A stretch of 64,000 bases of DNA from Mycobacterium sp. SVM_VP21 (GCA_024758765.1 CP101406.1:1612001-1676000), one strand, 5' to 3'; shown: positions 9,775 through 21,110, counted from the stretch's first letter. Notes: generated from the sequence alone by a model not told the origin. Translations and numbers: made by a program.

Positions 9775-10343
9775 GGCGCCCCCAACAGTTGGTTCATCTG
9801 GTTGATCTCGGCTTGCTGAAACGGCAGGAGCGATTGCGCGATACTGATCGCCTCTGGACTCTCGCCATGTTGAATCTCGTTCTGCGCCAGTGCGATCGCG
9901 CCACGCTGATGGGCGATCATGGTTTGCAACCACAGGGTGTCGAATGCCGGTCCACGCAGACTGCGCAGCTTGTCGATAGTGGCCTTCTCCACCATGCCGG
10001 GAATCTCACTGGCGTGGTCCCGGCCGGAATGACCGCCGGGGACCTCCCACTGCAACAGCTGCGCCTGACAACCCTGCAGTTCGGTGCGTTGCTGGGTCGC
10101 GGTCTGGTCGGCGAACGCCACCAGCGCCGGGTCGGCGCTCTGGCTGTACACCATGGCCGCCAGCTCCAAGGACTGCTGGTGGTGGGTCACCATGTCTTCC
10201 AGAAACCTCACGTCGGCGGGGCTGCCGGAGGCCATACCTGCCGCACTGGACGACGCTTCGGGCGCCGGAGTGGGCGCGTGGTGACAACCGCCGGCGGCCA
10301 TGCTGACAGTGGCCGCGACGACGGCGGTAAGAACCGATCTCAT
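9771..10343 (-). CDS. DUF305 lipoprotein, copper-linked
   Basis: A 190-residue exported protein: hydrophobic N-terminus ending AAGGC (Cys20), an acceptable lipobox, followed by a His/Pro/Ala linker. The DUF305 four-helix domain shows both conserved His motifs, MVTHHQQ (His54, 55) and MIAHQRGA (His145), plus Cys92. DUF305 proteins are often found with copper-resistance genes and the His pairs suggest metal binding, but a specific activity is not established. It is the first gene of an operon with ricR and its start is only 16 bp from a RicR box, so it should be copper-induced. As I recall, M. tuberculosis lacks this gene beside ricR. Confidence 0.87.
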   Translation of the reverse strand: MRSVLTAVVAATVSMAAGGCHHAPTPAPEASSSAAGMASGSPADVRFLEDMVTHHQQSLELAAMVYSQSADPALVAFADQTATQQRTELQGCQAQLLQWEVPGGHSGRDHASEIPGMVEKATIDKLRSLRGPAFDTLWLQTMIAHQRGAIALAQNEIQHGESPEAISIAQSLLPFQQAEINQMNQLLGAP

Positions 10344-10359
10344 GAACCCACTTTAGCGC

Positions 10360-10376
10360 ATACCCCCTCGGGGTAT
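10360..10376. promoter_or_regulatory. RicR operator upstream of DUF305-ricR
   Basis: Inverted repeat ATACCCC-CTC-GGGGTAT, the same arms and 3-nt spacer as the box before mymT. A possible -10, TAAAGT on the minus strand, covers 10350-10355, so a bound repressor would block this promoter. The box is also 43 bp before the ilvD start, but nothing suggests ilvD is copper-controlled. Confidence 0.88.
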
Positions 10377-10419
10377 TTATTCGTTTTGCCCGGTCCAGCC
10401 CTACCGGCATACTGAGCTG

Positions 10420-12141
10420 GTGAATTCTGGGAGCAGCAACGCCGCCGGGGCGTCCGTCGACATCAAACCACGCAGTCGTGACGTCACCGACGGCCTGGAG
10501 AAGACCGCCGCCCGCGGCATGTTGCGCGCCGTCGGCATGGGCGACGACGACTTCGCCAAGCCCCAGATCGGTGTGGCCTCGTCGTGGAACGAGATCACGC
10601 CCTGCAACCTATCGCTGGATCGGTTGGCCAAGGCAGCCAAAGAGGGCGTCCTGGAGTCCAGTGGTTACCCGCTGGAGTTCGGCACCATCTCGGTCTCCGA
10701 CGGCATCTCGATGGGCCATGAGGGCATGCACTTCTCGCTGGTCTCGCGCGAGGTCATCGCCGACAGCGTCGAGACCGTGATGTGCGCCGAACGGTTGGAC
10801 GGCTCGGTGTTGCTGGCCGGTTGCGACAAGTCGCTGCCAGGGATGCTGATGGCCGCAGCACGCCTGAACCTGGCCTCGGTCTTCCTCTATGCGGGCTCCA
10901 CCATGCCGGGCTACGCCCAACTGTCCGACGGCACCGAGCGTGAGGTGACGATCATCGACGCCTTCGAGGCGGTCGGTGCCTGTTCCCGCGGGCTGATGTC
11001 TCAGGAGGACGTCGACATCATCGAGCGGTCGATCTGTCCCGGCGAAGGCGCCTGCGGCGGCATGTACACGGCCAACACGATGGCCAGCGCGGCTGAGGCG
11101 CTGGGCATGTCGCTTCCGGGCAGTGCCTCCCCGCCGGCGATCGACCGGCGCCGTGACGGGTATGCACGCGCCAGCGGCCAGGCCGTGGTGGAGTTGCTGC
11201 GCCGTGGCATCACCGCGCGCGACATCCTGACCAAGGAGGCTTTCGAGAACGCGATCGCGGTGGTGATGGCCTTCGGCGGATCGACCAACGCGGTGCTGCA
11301 CCTGCTGGCGATCGCCCGCGAGGCCGAGGTGGACCTGACCTTGGCCGACTTCTCGCGAGTGGGCGCCAAGGTGCCGCACCTGGCGGACGTCAAGCCGTTC
11401 GGGGCGCACGTCATGTACGACATCGACAAGATCGGCGGGGTGCCGGTCATGCTCAAGACGTTGCTGGAAGCCGGTCTGCTGCACGGCGACTGCCTGACCG
11501 TAACCGGAAAGACGATGGCGGAGAACATCGCCGAGCTCAATCCCCCGGTGGTCGACGGCAAGGTGCTGCACGCCCTGACCAACCCGATCCACCCGACCGG
11601 GGGGATCACCATCCTGCACGGCTCGCTGGCCCCGGAGGGCGCCGTCGTCAAATCAGCCGGCTTCGACAGCGACGTCTTCGAGGGCACAGCAAGGGTTTTC
11701 GACGGCGAGCGGGCTGCGCTGGATGCCCTTGAAGACGGCACGATCAGCGCCGGCGACGCCGTGGTGATCCGCTACGAGGGCCCCAAGGGCGGGCCCGGGA
11801 TGCGGGAGATGCTGGCGATCACCGGCGCCATCAAGGGCGCCGGACTGGGCAAGGACGTGCTGCTGCTGACCGATGGCCGGTTCTCCGGCGGCACCACCGG
11901 TCTGTGCGTCGGCCACATCGCCCCCGAAGCGGTGGACGGCGGGCCGGTCGCGTTCCTGCGTGACGGCGACAAGATCCGCCTCGACGTGGCCAACGCGACC
12001 CTGGACGTGGTGGCGGACCCGGACGAATTCGCCACCCGCGCCCAGGGTTTCACCCCGCCGCCGCCGCGTTACACCACCGGCGTGCTGGCCAAGTACCGCA
12101 AGCTGGTGGGCTCCGCCGCCATCGGCGCTGTCTGCGGCTAG
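10420..12141 (+). CDS. ilvD: dihydroxy-acid dehydratase
   Basis: A 573-residue cytoplasmic IlvD/Edd enzyme that dehydrates dihydroxy-isovalerate and dihydroxy-methylvalerate in valine and isoleucine synthesis. Iron-sulfur cluster cysteines are in [15 protein letters not shown] and [16 protein letters not shown]; the C-terminal domain has [16 protein letters not shown]. The protein is collinear with M. tuberculosis IlvD over its full length. The start is GTG 10420, giving a short variable N-terminus before [13 protein letters not shown]. It is divergent from the DUF305-ricR operon. IlvD clusters are sensitive to copper, an interesting neighbour for copper genes, though that is only a contextual remark. 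Confidence 0.97.
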   Translation: MNSGSSNAAGASVDIKPRSRDVTDGLEKTAARGMLRAVGMGDDDFAKPQIGVASSWNEITPCNLSLDRLAKAAKEGVLESSGYPLEFGTISVSDGISMGHEGMHFSLVSREVIADSVETVMCAERLDGSVLLAGCDKSLPGMLMAAARLNLASVFLYAGSTMPGYAQLSDGTEREVTIIDAFEAVGACSRGLMSQEDVDIIERSICPGEGACGGMYTANTMASAAEALGMSLPGSASPPAIDRRRDGYARASGQAVVELLRRGITARDILTKEAFENAIAVVMAFGGSTNAVLHLLAIAREAEVDLTLADFSRVGAKVPHLADVKPFGAHVMYDIDKIGGVPVMLKTLLEAGLLHGDCLTVTGKTMAENIAELNPPVVDGKVLHALTNPIHPTGGITILHGSLAPEGAVVKSAGFDSDVFEGTARVFDGERAALDALEDGTISAGDAVVIRYEGPKGGPGMREMLAITGAIKGAGLGKDVLLLTDGRFSGGTTGLCVGHIAPEAVDGGPVAFLRDGDKIRLDVANATLDVVADPDEFATRAQGFTPPPPRYTTGVLAKYRKLVGSAAIGAVCG

Positions 12142-12197
12142 CCGTCAGCGCTCAGCGAGACCCACCCGCCTGCGGGGGACTATTCGCGATGGGTTCG

Positions 12198-12641
12198 TCA
12201 GGCGTGCCGGGCTGACTCACCGCGCGCCCGCCTACCGAAGTAGGCGGCATTGAGGCCGAGGATCGTCAACAGCGCACCGGTGATCACGTTGGACCAGATC
12301 ATCTCGGTGCTCGGCGTTCCGTGCATCAGGATCCAGGGCGACGCGATGAACCACACCCCGAAGACTGGCAGGGTCCACGCGAGCCCGTGCATGCGATCGA
12401 GCGCCGCCGCCATCCCGCACGCCAGGAAGGCGACGCAGAGCCCCACGACCAGGTTGGTGATGGTCAACCTGGTGGTCGCCTCGAATCCGACAATCCACGG
12501 GGACACCGCTCCGTAGACGGCCACCAGCAGCGTTAATCCGAAGGTTCCCTGAGCCGTCATGGACTCGGCGGCGCGTTCGTACCGTGCCCGTAGAGCTAAC
12601 AGATCAGGGTGGTGTTCGATTGATGAATGGACTGTACTCAT
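12198..12641 (-). CDS. SPW-repeat membrane protein (Rv0188 type)
   Basis: A 147-residue protein with four membrane helices and two SPW repeats: AVSPWIVGF near residue 46 and IASPWILMHG near residue 98. These mark the SPW family of small integral membrane proteins, whose function is unknown. The N-terminal 30 residues are soluble and charged. An AGAAAGG-like ribosome site precedes ATG 12641. Its position between ilvD and an O-methyltransferase gene matches Rv0188. The 128 bp upstream is AT-richer than its surroundings and probably carries its promoter. Confidence 0.9.
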   Translation of the reverse strand: MSTVHSSIEHHPDLLALRARYERAAESMTAQGTFGLTLLVAVYGAVSPWIVGFEATTRLTITNLVVGLCVAFLACGMAAALDRMHGLAWTLPVFGVWFIASPWILMHGTPSTEMIWSNVITGALLTILGLNAAYFGRRARGESARHA

Positions 12642-12769
12642 TTCGTGACCTTTCTGTTATGCAACAAGCGGTTTGGCGCCAGCTGCACCCATCCATCTGA
12701 TGAAAGGTTACGCCCGGCCACTGTTTGCCAGCAACGAAAAATTCGCCGCCGAACGGCGCCCGACCACTG

Positions 12770-13438
12770 CTAGTCGACGACGGCTAAGGCGAAGCCGTCC
12801 CAGCCCTTGGTCCCGACTGTCTGCAGGGCGGCGGACCGCAGCCGCGGGTGTGTGCCCATTAGCTCCAACACGTCCCGGCTGCCGCGCGCCGTCGCGTCGT
12901 CGGAGCGCGGGTCCAGGATCGCGCCCTCCCGGATCACGTTGTCCACCACGATCACCGAGCCGGGACGGCATAGCCGCACGGCCCAATTCAGATAGCCGAC
13001 GTTGTTCTCCTTATCAGCGTCGATGAACACCAGATCGAACGGCTCGCCGGTCACAGTCGGCAGGGTGTCCAGCGCGGCACCCACCAGAATCTGCACCCGA
13101 TCACCGACGCCGGCACGGGCCAGATTGCCGCGAGCGACCTCGGCATGCTTGGGCTCGTACTCCAGCGTCACCACCGAGCCAGTCGGTCCGACGGCGCGCG
13201 CCAGCCAGATGGTGCTGTAGCCGCCCAGCGTGCCGATCTCCAGGATGCGGGTGGCCCGGGCTGCGGTCGCCAGCAGATTCAGGAACTTGCCTTGTTGTAC
13301 CGAGACCGCGATGGGCGGAAGGCCGGCCTCATCGCTGGCGGCCAGCGCCGCGGTCAGTGCCGGGTCTTCTCCGGCGAACAGGTTGTCCAGCAGGGCATCA
13401 ACATCACGGGGCGTGGGCTTTTCATTCACTTCATCCAC
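12770..13438 (-). CDS. SAM-dependent O-methyltransferase (Rv0187 type)
   Basis: A 222-residue class I methyltransferase of the catechol/caffeoyl-CoA O-methyltransferase family. The SAM-binding motif is ILEIGTLGGYSTIWLA (about 66-81); the acidic metal-binding residues follow in FIDADKENN and VVDNVIREG. Such enzymes transfer a methyl group to a catechol-type hydroxyl using Mg2+. The true acceptor is unknown. It ends with WDGFALAVVD, typical of this group. Placed beside mymT as Rv0187 is in M. tuberculosis, and divergent from it across 113 bp that hold the RicR-controlled mymT promoter. Confidence 0.9.
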   Translation of the reverse strand: MDEVNEKPTPRDVDALLDNLFAGEDPALTAALAASDEAGLPPIAVSVQQGKFLNLLATAARATRILEIGTLGGYSTIWLARAVGPTGSVVTLEYEPKHAEVARGNLARAGVGDRVQILVGAALDTLPTVTGEPFDLVFIDADKENNVGYLNWAVRLCRPGSVIVVDNVIREGAILDPRSDDATARGSRDVLELMGTHPRLRSAALQTVGTKGWDGFALAVVD

Positions 13439-13476
13439 GCTAGCCCGCGATCGCGATTCTGGCTCCCGATTTTTCT

Positions 13477-13505
13477 TTACCCCATACCCCTATGGGGTAT
13501 ATAGT
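13477..13505 (+). promoter_or_regulatory. mymT promoter with embedded RicR operator
   Basis: A -35-like TTTACC (13477-13482) and a -10 TATAGT (13500-13505) are 17 nt apart. The spacer is filled by the RicR box ATACCCC-TAT-GGGGTAT (13484-13500), which abuts the -10. Repressor on this box would exclude RNA polymerase, giving copper induction of mymT. A small CGGGG-AA-CCCCG repeat follows at 13506-13517. Confidence 0.88.
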
Positions 13506-13551
13506 CGGGGAACCCCGGAGCCTGCCGGGATGACAGAGGAAGGTGTGACAC

Positions 13552-13701
13552 ATGGCTAACTACGAGGATGGGACCGTGCTGACCTGCGGCCACGATGGCT
13601 GTGGATGCCGCGTTCGTATCGAGACTGCGTGCCACTGCTCCGGAGCGAACGTCAGCTATCGCTGCACCTGCGGCGACGAACTGGTTCCCGTCAGCAGCTG
13701 A
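13552..13701 (+). CDS. mymT: MymT copper metallothionein
   Basis: A 49-residue cytoplasmic metallothionein. Seven cysteines lie at 12, 17, 19, 27, 29, 38 and 40, in the pattern C-x4-C-x-C, C-x-C, C-x-[15 protein letters not shown] and YRCTCGDEL match the mycobacterial MymT family. In M. tuberculosis MymT binds several Cu(I) ions and protects against copper. ATG 13552 has an agaggaagg ribosome site about nine bases upstream. It is preceded by a RicR-controlled promoter and followed by a strong hairpin terminator, so it is a single-gene unit. It corresponds to Rv0186A. Confidence 0.96.
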   Translation: MANYEDGTVLTCGHDGCGCRVRIETACHCSGANVSYRCTCGDELVPVSS

Positions 13702-13709
13702 CGACAGAC

Positions 13710-13754
13710 GGCGCCGGTGACGCACAACCTCGACTGTTGTGCGTCACCGGCGCC
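13710..13754 (+). terminator. strong hairpin terminator after mymT
   Basis: A perfect 19-bp inverted repeat (arms 13710-13728 and 13736-13754, left arm GGCGCCGGTGACGCACAAC) around a 7-nt loop begins nine bases after the mymT stop. There is no run of T after it, as is common in mycobacteria. It could also stop transcription arriving from the other side. Confidence 0.85.
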
Positions 13755-13783
13755 TGCTCTTGGTCTACACCACCTGGGGCCGT

Positions 13784-14246
13784 TTAGCAGGCTTCGGCAC
13801 CAAGGGCATTCGGCAGGCCCGCATCGCACAGCGCAAGGACGTCGGTCGCGTCACGCAGTGCGTCAATGACACACCGCGCGGGGGAGGCAAAGACCTGCGG
13901 ATAGTCGATCTCACCGAGAGACGTGTCAACGGGCCCCGCGAGCCTTTCCGCCCCGAGGGAGAACTGCCGCCAGCAAGTGTGATTTGGCGTAGCAGAGTCC
14001 AACGCGATGCTCGAGAACCTCGCTGGCGGTCAGCGTCACCCGGGGGTCTGCAACGTCGTAGGAGTGAGCGACCTCGTCTCGCACCCACTCGAATGCGGCC
14101 TGGGCGAATGACACATCATCGACCGCAGGCCGCCGTAATTCCCGAGCAAAGTTCCGGACAGTCGGCCCTTTGCACTGGACGAATTCGTCTTCTCCCAGAT
14201 ACGCCCCTGGTCCTGTGGCTTCAAGCACCGGGAAGGAATTCGTCAC
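13784..14246 (-). pseudogene. transglutaminase-like protein, internally deleted and frameshifted
   Basis: Two reading frames hold opposite ends of one family. The first, from ATG 14246, gives an N-terminal half with AAFEWVRDEVAHSYDV and the catalytic-Cys motif GLCYAKSHLLAAV. The second, ending at 13784, gives a C-terminal tail with ERLAGPVDTSLGEIDYPQVF. In intact transglutaminase-like proteins some 60-80 residues, including the catalytic His and Asp, lie between these parts. Here the two halves are fused near 13970 with a frame change, so the active site is lost. This is read as a decayed gene; the estimate of missing length is from memory of the family. Confidence 0.8.
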
Positions 14247-14371
14247 TCACTGACCCTAGCTAGATCCGAAGTCCGCCACTCCACGGGACGCTATCATGAG
14301 CGAAACCCATGGGTGAACCCGCCAACGCGTCATATCCTCAAACCACGACCACAAGAAAAGGAGAGGTCGGG

Positions 14372-14728
14372 ATGAAACTACTCATCGCCGCTCTCGTGAC
14401 AAGCATCGCAGCGGCACCGATTGCCAGTGCTGATGACCAATCACTCCTCGACCGTAACCAATCATTCCTCGACCGGGCTCACGAGCTTGGCGTGCCAAGT
14501 CAGTACGGCTTCCTTGGGCGTGCGGATGACAACAGCACTCTTGCTCAAGGATTGGGGGTTTGTCGTGGCCTCAGAGAGGGCATGACCCTTGAGCAGATGG
14601 AACCGAAGCCGTCTCTTAGCCCGATCCTCAACGCTTTTCCGACGTTTTATTCGGAGATTGCTCAGGCGGCACAGGAGAAACTTTGCCCTGACACCCTTGG
14701 TGTGCCCAGTGAAAGACCGAATACCTAA
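14372..14728 (+). CDS. small secreted DUF732-like protein
   Basis: A 118-residue exported protein. A short signal peptide (MKLLIAALVTSIAAAPIASA, cleaved before DD) leads to a helical domain with two cysteines (GVCRGLREG and KLCPDT) likely to form a disulfide, as in the mycobacterial DUF732 family. No function is known for that family. ATG 14372 is favoured over an in-frame upstream ATG because aaaggagag lies just before it and the signal peptide then starts properly. The gene is less GC-rich than the conserved genes around it and lies in the accessory interval between mymT and Rv0185. Confidence 0.75.
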   Translation: MKLLIAALVTSIAAAPIASADDQSLLDRNQSFLDRAHELGVPSQYGFLGRADDNSTLAQGLGVCRGLREGMTLEQMEPKPSLSPILNAFPTFYSEIAQAAQEKLCPDTLGVPSERPNT

Positions 14729-14814
14729 CTAGTCGCCGGAACGCGCGTCTTCTCGACAGAAATCGTCGACGGCGCGTTGCCCGACATACCAACAGTCAGG
14801 CGGCCTTGCGAGGG

Positions 14815-15210
14815 CTAGCGAGGACGCTCCTCTGCCAATAAGGCTGCACGCGCCGGCCCAAAGTGTATTTCAAAAATATCCTTCAACCACGCCATAATCT
14901 CATTATCGTCAGCACTCATTCCGGGGGTCTTTAACTGATCGTGCGCATCGCTGAGACGAAGTATGGGTTGCCACGCCCTCGATTGGTTCGATAAACCGAA
15001 CTCATTCGGTGCGTCGAGCGGCGCTAGCATGAAGTTCAAGCCACCATTTCGCGCAGACCAATAGAGCTGCAATTTGCAGTCAGGCCCTCGGTAGAAAATC
15101 GCCCATGCCCCACGATCAGCATATATGAGGTCGTCCAGCACTTCGTCCATCTCTAAACCTGCGCTGGAAAGCGTGCGGCTGAGGAATTGGTCCAGATCCA
15201 TTGGTTTCAT
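14815..15210 (-). CDS. probable immunity protein for the upstream toxin
   Basis: A 131-residue acidic cytoplasmic protein with no family I can name. It starts at ATG 15210, two bases after the stop of the toxin-like gene, so the two are tightly coupled. Small size, lack of signal peptide, a low-GC coding region and its place immediately after a polymorphic toxin are the usual marks of a cognate immunity protein. It would bind and block the toxin's C-terminal domain in the producing cell. That role is inferred from context only. Confidence 0.6.
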   Translation of the reverse strand: MKPMDLDQFLSRTLSSAGLEMDEVLDDLIYADRGAWAIFYRGPDCKLQLYWSARNGGLNFMLAPLDAPNEFGLSNQSRAWQPILRLSDAHDQLKTPGMSADDNEIMAWLKDIFEIHFGPARAALLAEERPR

Positions 15211-15212
15211 GG

Positions 15213-16892
15213 TCAGCCGCCTCCTCCGTACAGCCACACATTTTCGTATTGTTGATAGCCATATTGAGCGGCGTTTTCTTTCAGAAAATTTATCTCAGCA
15301 GCAGAGTACGACAACCTGTCCTCCACTGCCAGTTGCTCAACGCTTGTATAGCCCTCAGGAATTACGTATTCAATCCGCGGCACACCCTCTTCCATCTGAG
15401 CGCGGAGAAACTGTTTGTTTACTTGCCACGCCAGGCCTCGCTGCTGCGTATCGCCAAATCCGTTGGTCAGTGCGTGCCAGGCTCGGTCACCGGTATCGAA
15501 GTAGATGCCACCGTGTCCCCGGGCTTCGCCGATGTAGCCACCCTCCTGGCCGTCGAACTTACCCAGGACGACACGGACTGGGTCGTCGCCCACATAGTGG
15601 GTGGACATGTCAGCGACTTCCTCACTGAATCCGGCTGTCGGCCCTCCGTGCCTACTCGCGGAGTTGAGATCCATGGCCGAGTATTCCGCCCACGGATGGT
15701 AGGCGGCGGGAACGTCGAATCCGACATCTGCGTATGACGAAACCACCGGGCCTGTGTCGAGTACGCCGCGGCCGATCTCACCGAGCCCTGCCCGAATCGA
15801 TGCGCCCTCCGCCCCAAATGGAAGCGTGACGGCGGCGGCACTGACATCGAAAGCCTTCTCGCCCAGGAAGTAGGCGGGACTGGGCGCGTTCAGGGCCTCC
15901 TTGACTTGGGCGACACCCGCGCCGACCGGGTTGAGGAAGGAGTCACCGAGCCCCTTGGCCAGGCCACCCCACGATTCCAGGACGCCGGGGGCGCCTGGTC
16001 CGCCCTGTCCGAGCAGGTTCTTGACGGCCCCCTCGGTGGCTCGCCAACGGTCCCCGAATGCATCACCGAACCCCAGCGGCGCCCGCCGCTGCGATTCGGG
16101 GGCAACGTAGCGCGGTAGCGACTGTTGGGCCTGCAGCACCGCGGCGTTGACGCGCGCTTCGATCTGATCGACGGGAACACCATCGTTGGTCATGACTTCT
16201 CGAGCCAAGACCTTGAAACTCTCCACATCGCCGGGGTTCAGCGTTGCCGGCACGTCGCGGCCGGCCTCGAAGCTGCGCACCACGACATCGGGGACATAGC
16301 CGTCCTTGACTTGCAGGTTGGTCAGCCCCGACTGCAGAGTCTTGGCATAGCCACTGCGGATGAGCGTGACGTTGGACAGCACGGTCCGCGTGTCGGCCAT
16401 CGCACCGTCCCAACACTTTTCGATCAGGGCGTCGACGTCGTCACCGTGTAGTTGGTATCCCAGGTAATGGGTGTTGTAGTCAGCCAGATACTCGTCGTAG
16501 CCCTGCAGGTTGGCGTTGAGCGCTTCGATCTGCGCGCCGCAACTCTGCCGCGTCTGGGCTAGGGCGGCGGCGATGGCCTCCAAGTCGGCCGCGATCTGGC
16601 CGAGTTGCTGGTTGGTGGCGTGCAGGCCTTCCTTGACCCGTTGCACTTCGGCGCCGTTGTTGATCGGCTGCGCACCGTTCTCGCGGTTGTACTGCTCGAA
16701 GTGCCGTTGGGCGGTGCGGAAGGTCTCCTCGGCCGAGGTGACCGAACCGGCCGCCGAATGAAACGCCTGCGCCAGGAAGTTGATCTGAGTGGGACTTCCG
16801 GCCTGCACGCTGTCATCAACGGCCCAGGGGTCACCGCCCGCGGCAGCGACAAGCTCACCGAGCCCCAGATACTGCAGGCTCGGACGACTCAC
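15213..16892 (-). CDS. polymorphic toxin with actinobacterial secretion-type N-terminus
   Basis: A 559-residue protein starting at GTG 16892. Residues about 1-200 are long helices resembling the N-terminus of mycobacterial putative alpha/beta-hydrolase or toxin proteins (AAAGGDPWAVDDSVQAG, YNRENGAQPINNGAEVQR), thought to guide export by a type VII-like route. A Gly/Pro/Ala linker (about 270-370) leads to a C-terminal domain (about 420-559) with EGGYIGEARGHGGIYFDT and WQVNKQFLRAQMEEG. The DNA for the last 80 or so codons is clearly AT-richer than the rest, as expected of exchangeable toxin tips. I cannot name the toxin activity; no NAD-glycohydrolase or nuclease motif is obvious. Confidence 0.68.
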   Translation of the reverse strand: MSRPSLQYLGLGELVAAAGGDPWAVDDSVQAGSPTQINFLAQAFHSAAGSVTSAEETFRTAQRHFEQYNRENGAQPINNGAEVQRVKEGLHATNQQLGQIAADLEAIAAALAQTRQSCGAQIEALNANLQGYDEYLADYNTHYLGYQLHGDDVDALIEKCWDGAMADTRTVLSNVTLIRSGYAKTLQSGLTNLQVKDGYVPDVVVRSFEAGRDVPATLNPGDVESFKVLAREVMTNDGVPVDQIEARVNAAVLQAQQSLPRYVAPESQRRAPLGFGDAFGDRWRATEGAVKNLLGQGGPGAPGVLESWGGLAKGLGDSFLNPVGAGVAQVKEALNAPSPAYFLGEKAFDVSAAAVTLPFGAEGASIRAGLGEIGRGVLDTGPVVSSYADVGFDVPAAYHPWAEYSAMDLNSASRHGGPTAGFSEEVADMSTHYVGDDPVRVVLGKFDGQEGGYIGEARGHGGIYFDTGDRAWHALTNGFGDTQQRGLAWQVNKQFLRAQMEEGVPRIEYVIPEGYTSVEQLAVEDRLSYSAAEINFLKENAAQYGYQQYENVWLYGGGG

Positions 16893-16951
16893 GGCGCACC
16901 CGCCCTACTCGCCATCGTCCGATCATGACCGACACCGCGCCGCAGCGCACG

Positions 16952-17476
16952 TCACCGCACACCCTCCTTGGCGAACACCACCCTCAGCACATATCCCAAC
17001 TCCGGGCCCATCACCATTTCGGCCAGCTCGCAGAACGTCGCGACGAATTCCGGGCCGTGCGGCGGCCGAGCGTCACACAGGTGGTGCGCAATCTCATGCA
17101 GCACCACCAGTTCTCGCAACGCCCAGTCCACTCCGCGCTGATCCGGTACGGCGATAACACCTGCTGCACCATGCTTTTCGTAGTGCGCCGCCGTGGTTCC
17201 TCGGCGGGCACGCACGGCCAACCCGGAAGCATCCGGCCACCGAGCGCGCACCGGCGATAGTGCTATGACGTCGTCGACGTAGCGCCCGACGGCAGCTACC
17301 GAACCGAAACGGGCCTCGGGCGGCAATGTCAGCTCGGTGCCGAAGAACTCCACACTGCGCCTGCCGGTCTCGGCCGCGCGGTCGAACAAGGTGCGGACGA
17401 AGACCTCCGCGGCGTACACCTTGGCGCGCTGACCGTCGCGCTCTGCAGCGCCTTCACTCAATGTTCCAGCGCTCAC
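16952..17476 (-). CDS. putative zinc metallohydrolase (Rv0185, TIGR04338 type)
   Basis: A 174-residue cytoplasmic protein with a HExxH zinc motif, LHEIAHHLC, followed by a downstream PPHGPEFVATFCEL segment that could carry the third ligand. This agrees with the TIGR04338 actinobacterial metallohydrolase family (Rv0185); substrate unknown. Start GTG 17476 overlaps the stop of the DUF2786 gene (GTGA), so the pair is translationally coupled, as Rv0184-Rv0185 are neighbours in M. tuberculosis. Confidence 0.82.
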   Translation of the reverse strand: MSAGTLSEGAAERDGQRAKVYAAEVFVRTLFDRAAETGRRSVEFFGTELTLPPEARFGSVAAVGRYVDDVIALSPVRARWPDASGLAVRARRGTTAAHYEKHGAAGVIAVPDQRGVDWALRELVVLHEIAHHLCDARPPHGPEFVATFCELAEMVMGPELGYVLRVVFAKEGVR

Positions 17477-18225
17477 CGCTCCAGCGCGGACCGCGCCACC
17501 GACAGCTCAGCGCTGTCGCCCAGCCGGGCGTTGCGCCCAGCCCGATCCCCGGCCCGTCGCGCCGCGGACGAATAGCCCGCCGACGCCCGGGTGGCCCGCC
17601 AGGTGCCCCGCGCCTTGGATGTACCGCGGTAGAAGTCGCGCAGTTCGAGCTCCTTGTTGCGCAACGCAATCGCGGTACCCGGCGGCCTGCTCCGATCCTT
17701 CTCGGCATCACGTCGGGTCTCGTCGCGGGCTTCGGACAGCCGCTGGCCGACGCGAGCGCCGAATGCCAGATGGAAGTTCAGCCGCGCGGTGATGGTGGGG
17801 GTGGGGCGGTGCTGGCCGGTGGCGATATAGGCGTCCGAGGCCCGGACCATCTGAACGACCAGGCTGGCGTAGAGGGCGTGGGTGGCGTCGATGTCCTCGG
17901 CGAACCCGTAGGCGTAGACGTAGGTCGAGTTGGTCGCCACGTCGCAGCGCACATCGTTGGCCGCCGCGATCCCCACGAACAGCTGCACATAGGTGCGTAA
18001 CCCCCGGGCGCCGGGCTCTCCGATGGTGATGGTCCGCTGCACCGGCGCGGTGGCCGCTGTCCGGGTGGCCGAGTGCGCGCGAGCCACCGCCAGATCGATC
18101 GAGGTCGCGGTGGCCAGCCGTTGCGCCGCCGCCATGAACGCATCGGCTTCGTGGGCGTTGTCCGTGCCCTCGGCCTGACGCAACAGAGCGGCGATCCGCG
18201 CCAACATCTTGTCGTCGGTGCTCAT
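17473..18225 (-). CDS. DUF2786 protein (Rv0184 type)
   Basis: A 250-residue protein. The N-terminal DUF2786 domain (MLARIAALLRQAEGTDNAHE, AFMAAAQRLATATSID, residues about 5-45) is followed by a mixed region and a very basic, Arg/Ala-rich C-terminal half that could touch nucleic acid. No catalytic motif is visible. ATG 18225 is chosen because the family starts close to this point; the frame stays open to 18258. It overlaps the metallohydrolase gene by four bases. Function unknown. Confidence 0.82.
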   Translation of the reverse strand: MSTDDKMLARIAALLRQAEGTDNAHEADAFMAAAQRLATATSIDLAVARAHSATRTAATAPVQRTITIGEPGARGLRTYVQLFVGIAAANDVRCDVATNSTYVYAYGFAEDIDATHALYASLVVQMVRASDAYIATGQHRPTPTITARLNFHLAFGARVGQRLSEARDETRRDAEKDRSRPPGTAIALRNKELELRDFYRGTSKARGTWRATRASAGYSSAARRAGDRAGRNARLGDSAELSVARSALER

Positions 18226-18270
18226 GGCCGCCACGCTAACCGACGTCGGCGACAGCATGCCGACCGCAAC

Positions 18271-21106
<2,836 letters not shown>

Positions 21107-21110
21107 CCAA

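Noticed and set aside
13739..14263. 174-codon plus-strand frame in the accessory island
   Set aside because: Arg/Pro-rich product with no motif, opposite the transglutaminase-like pseudogene halves that do match a family.
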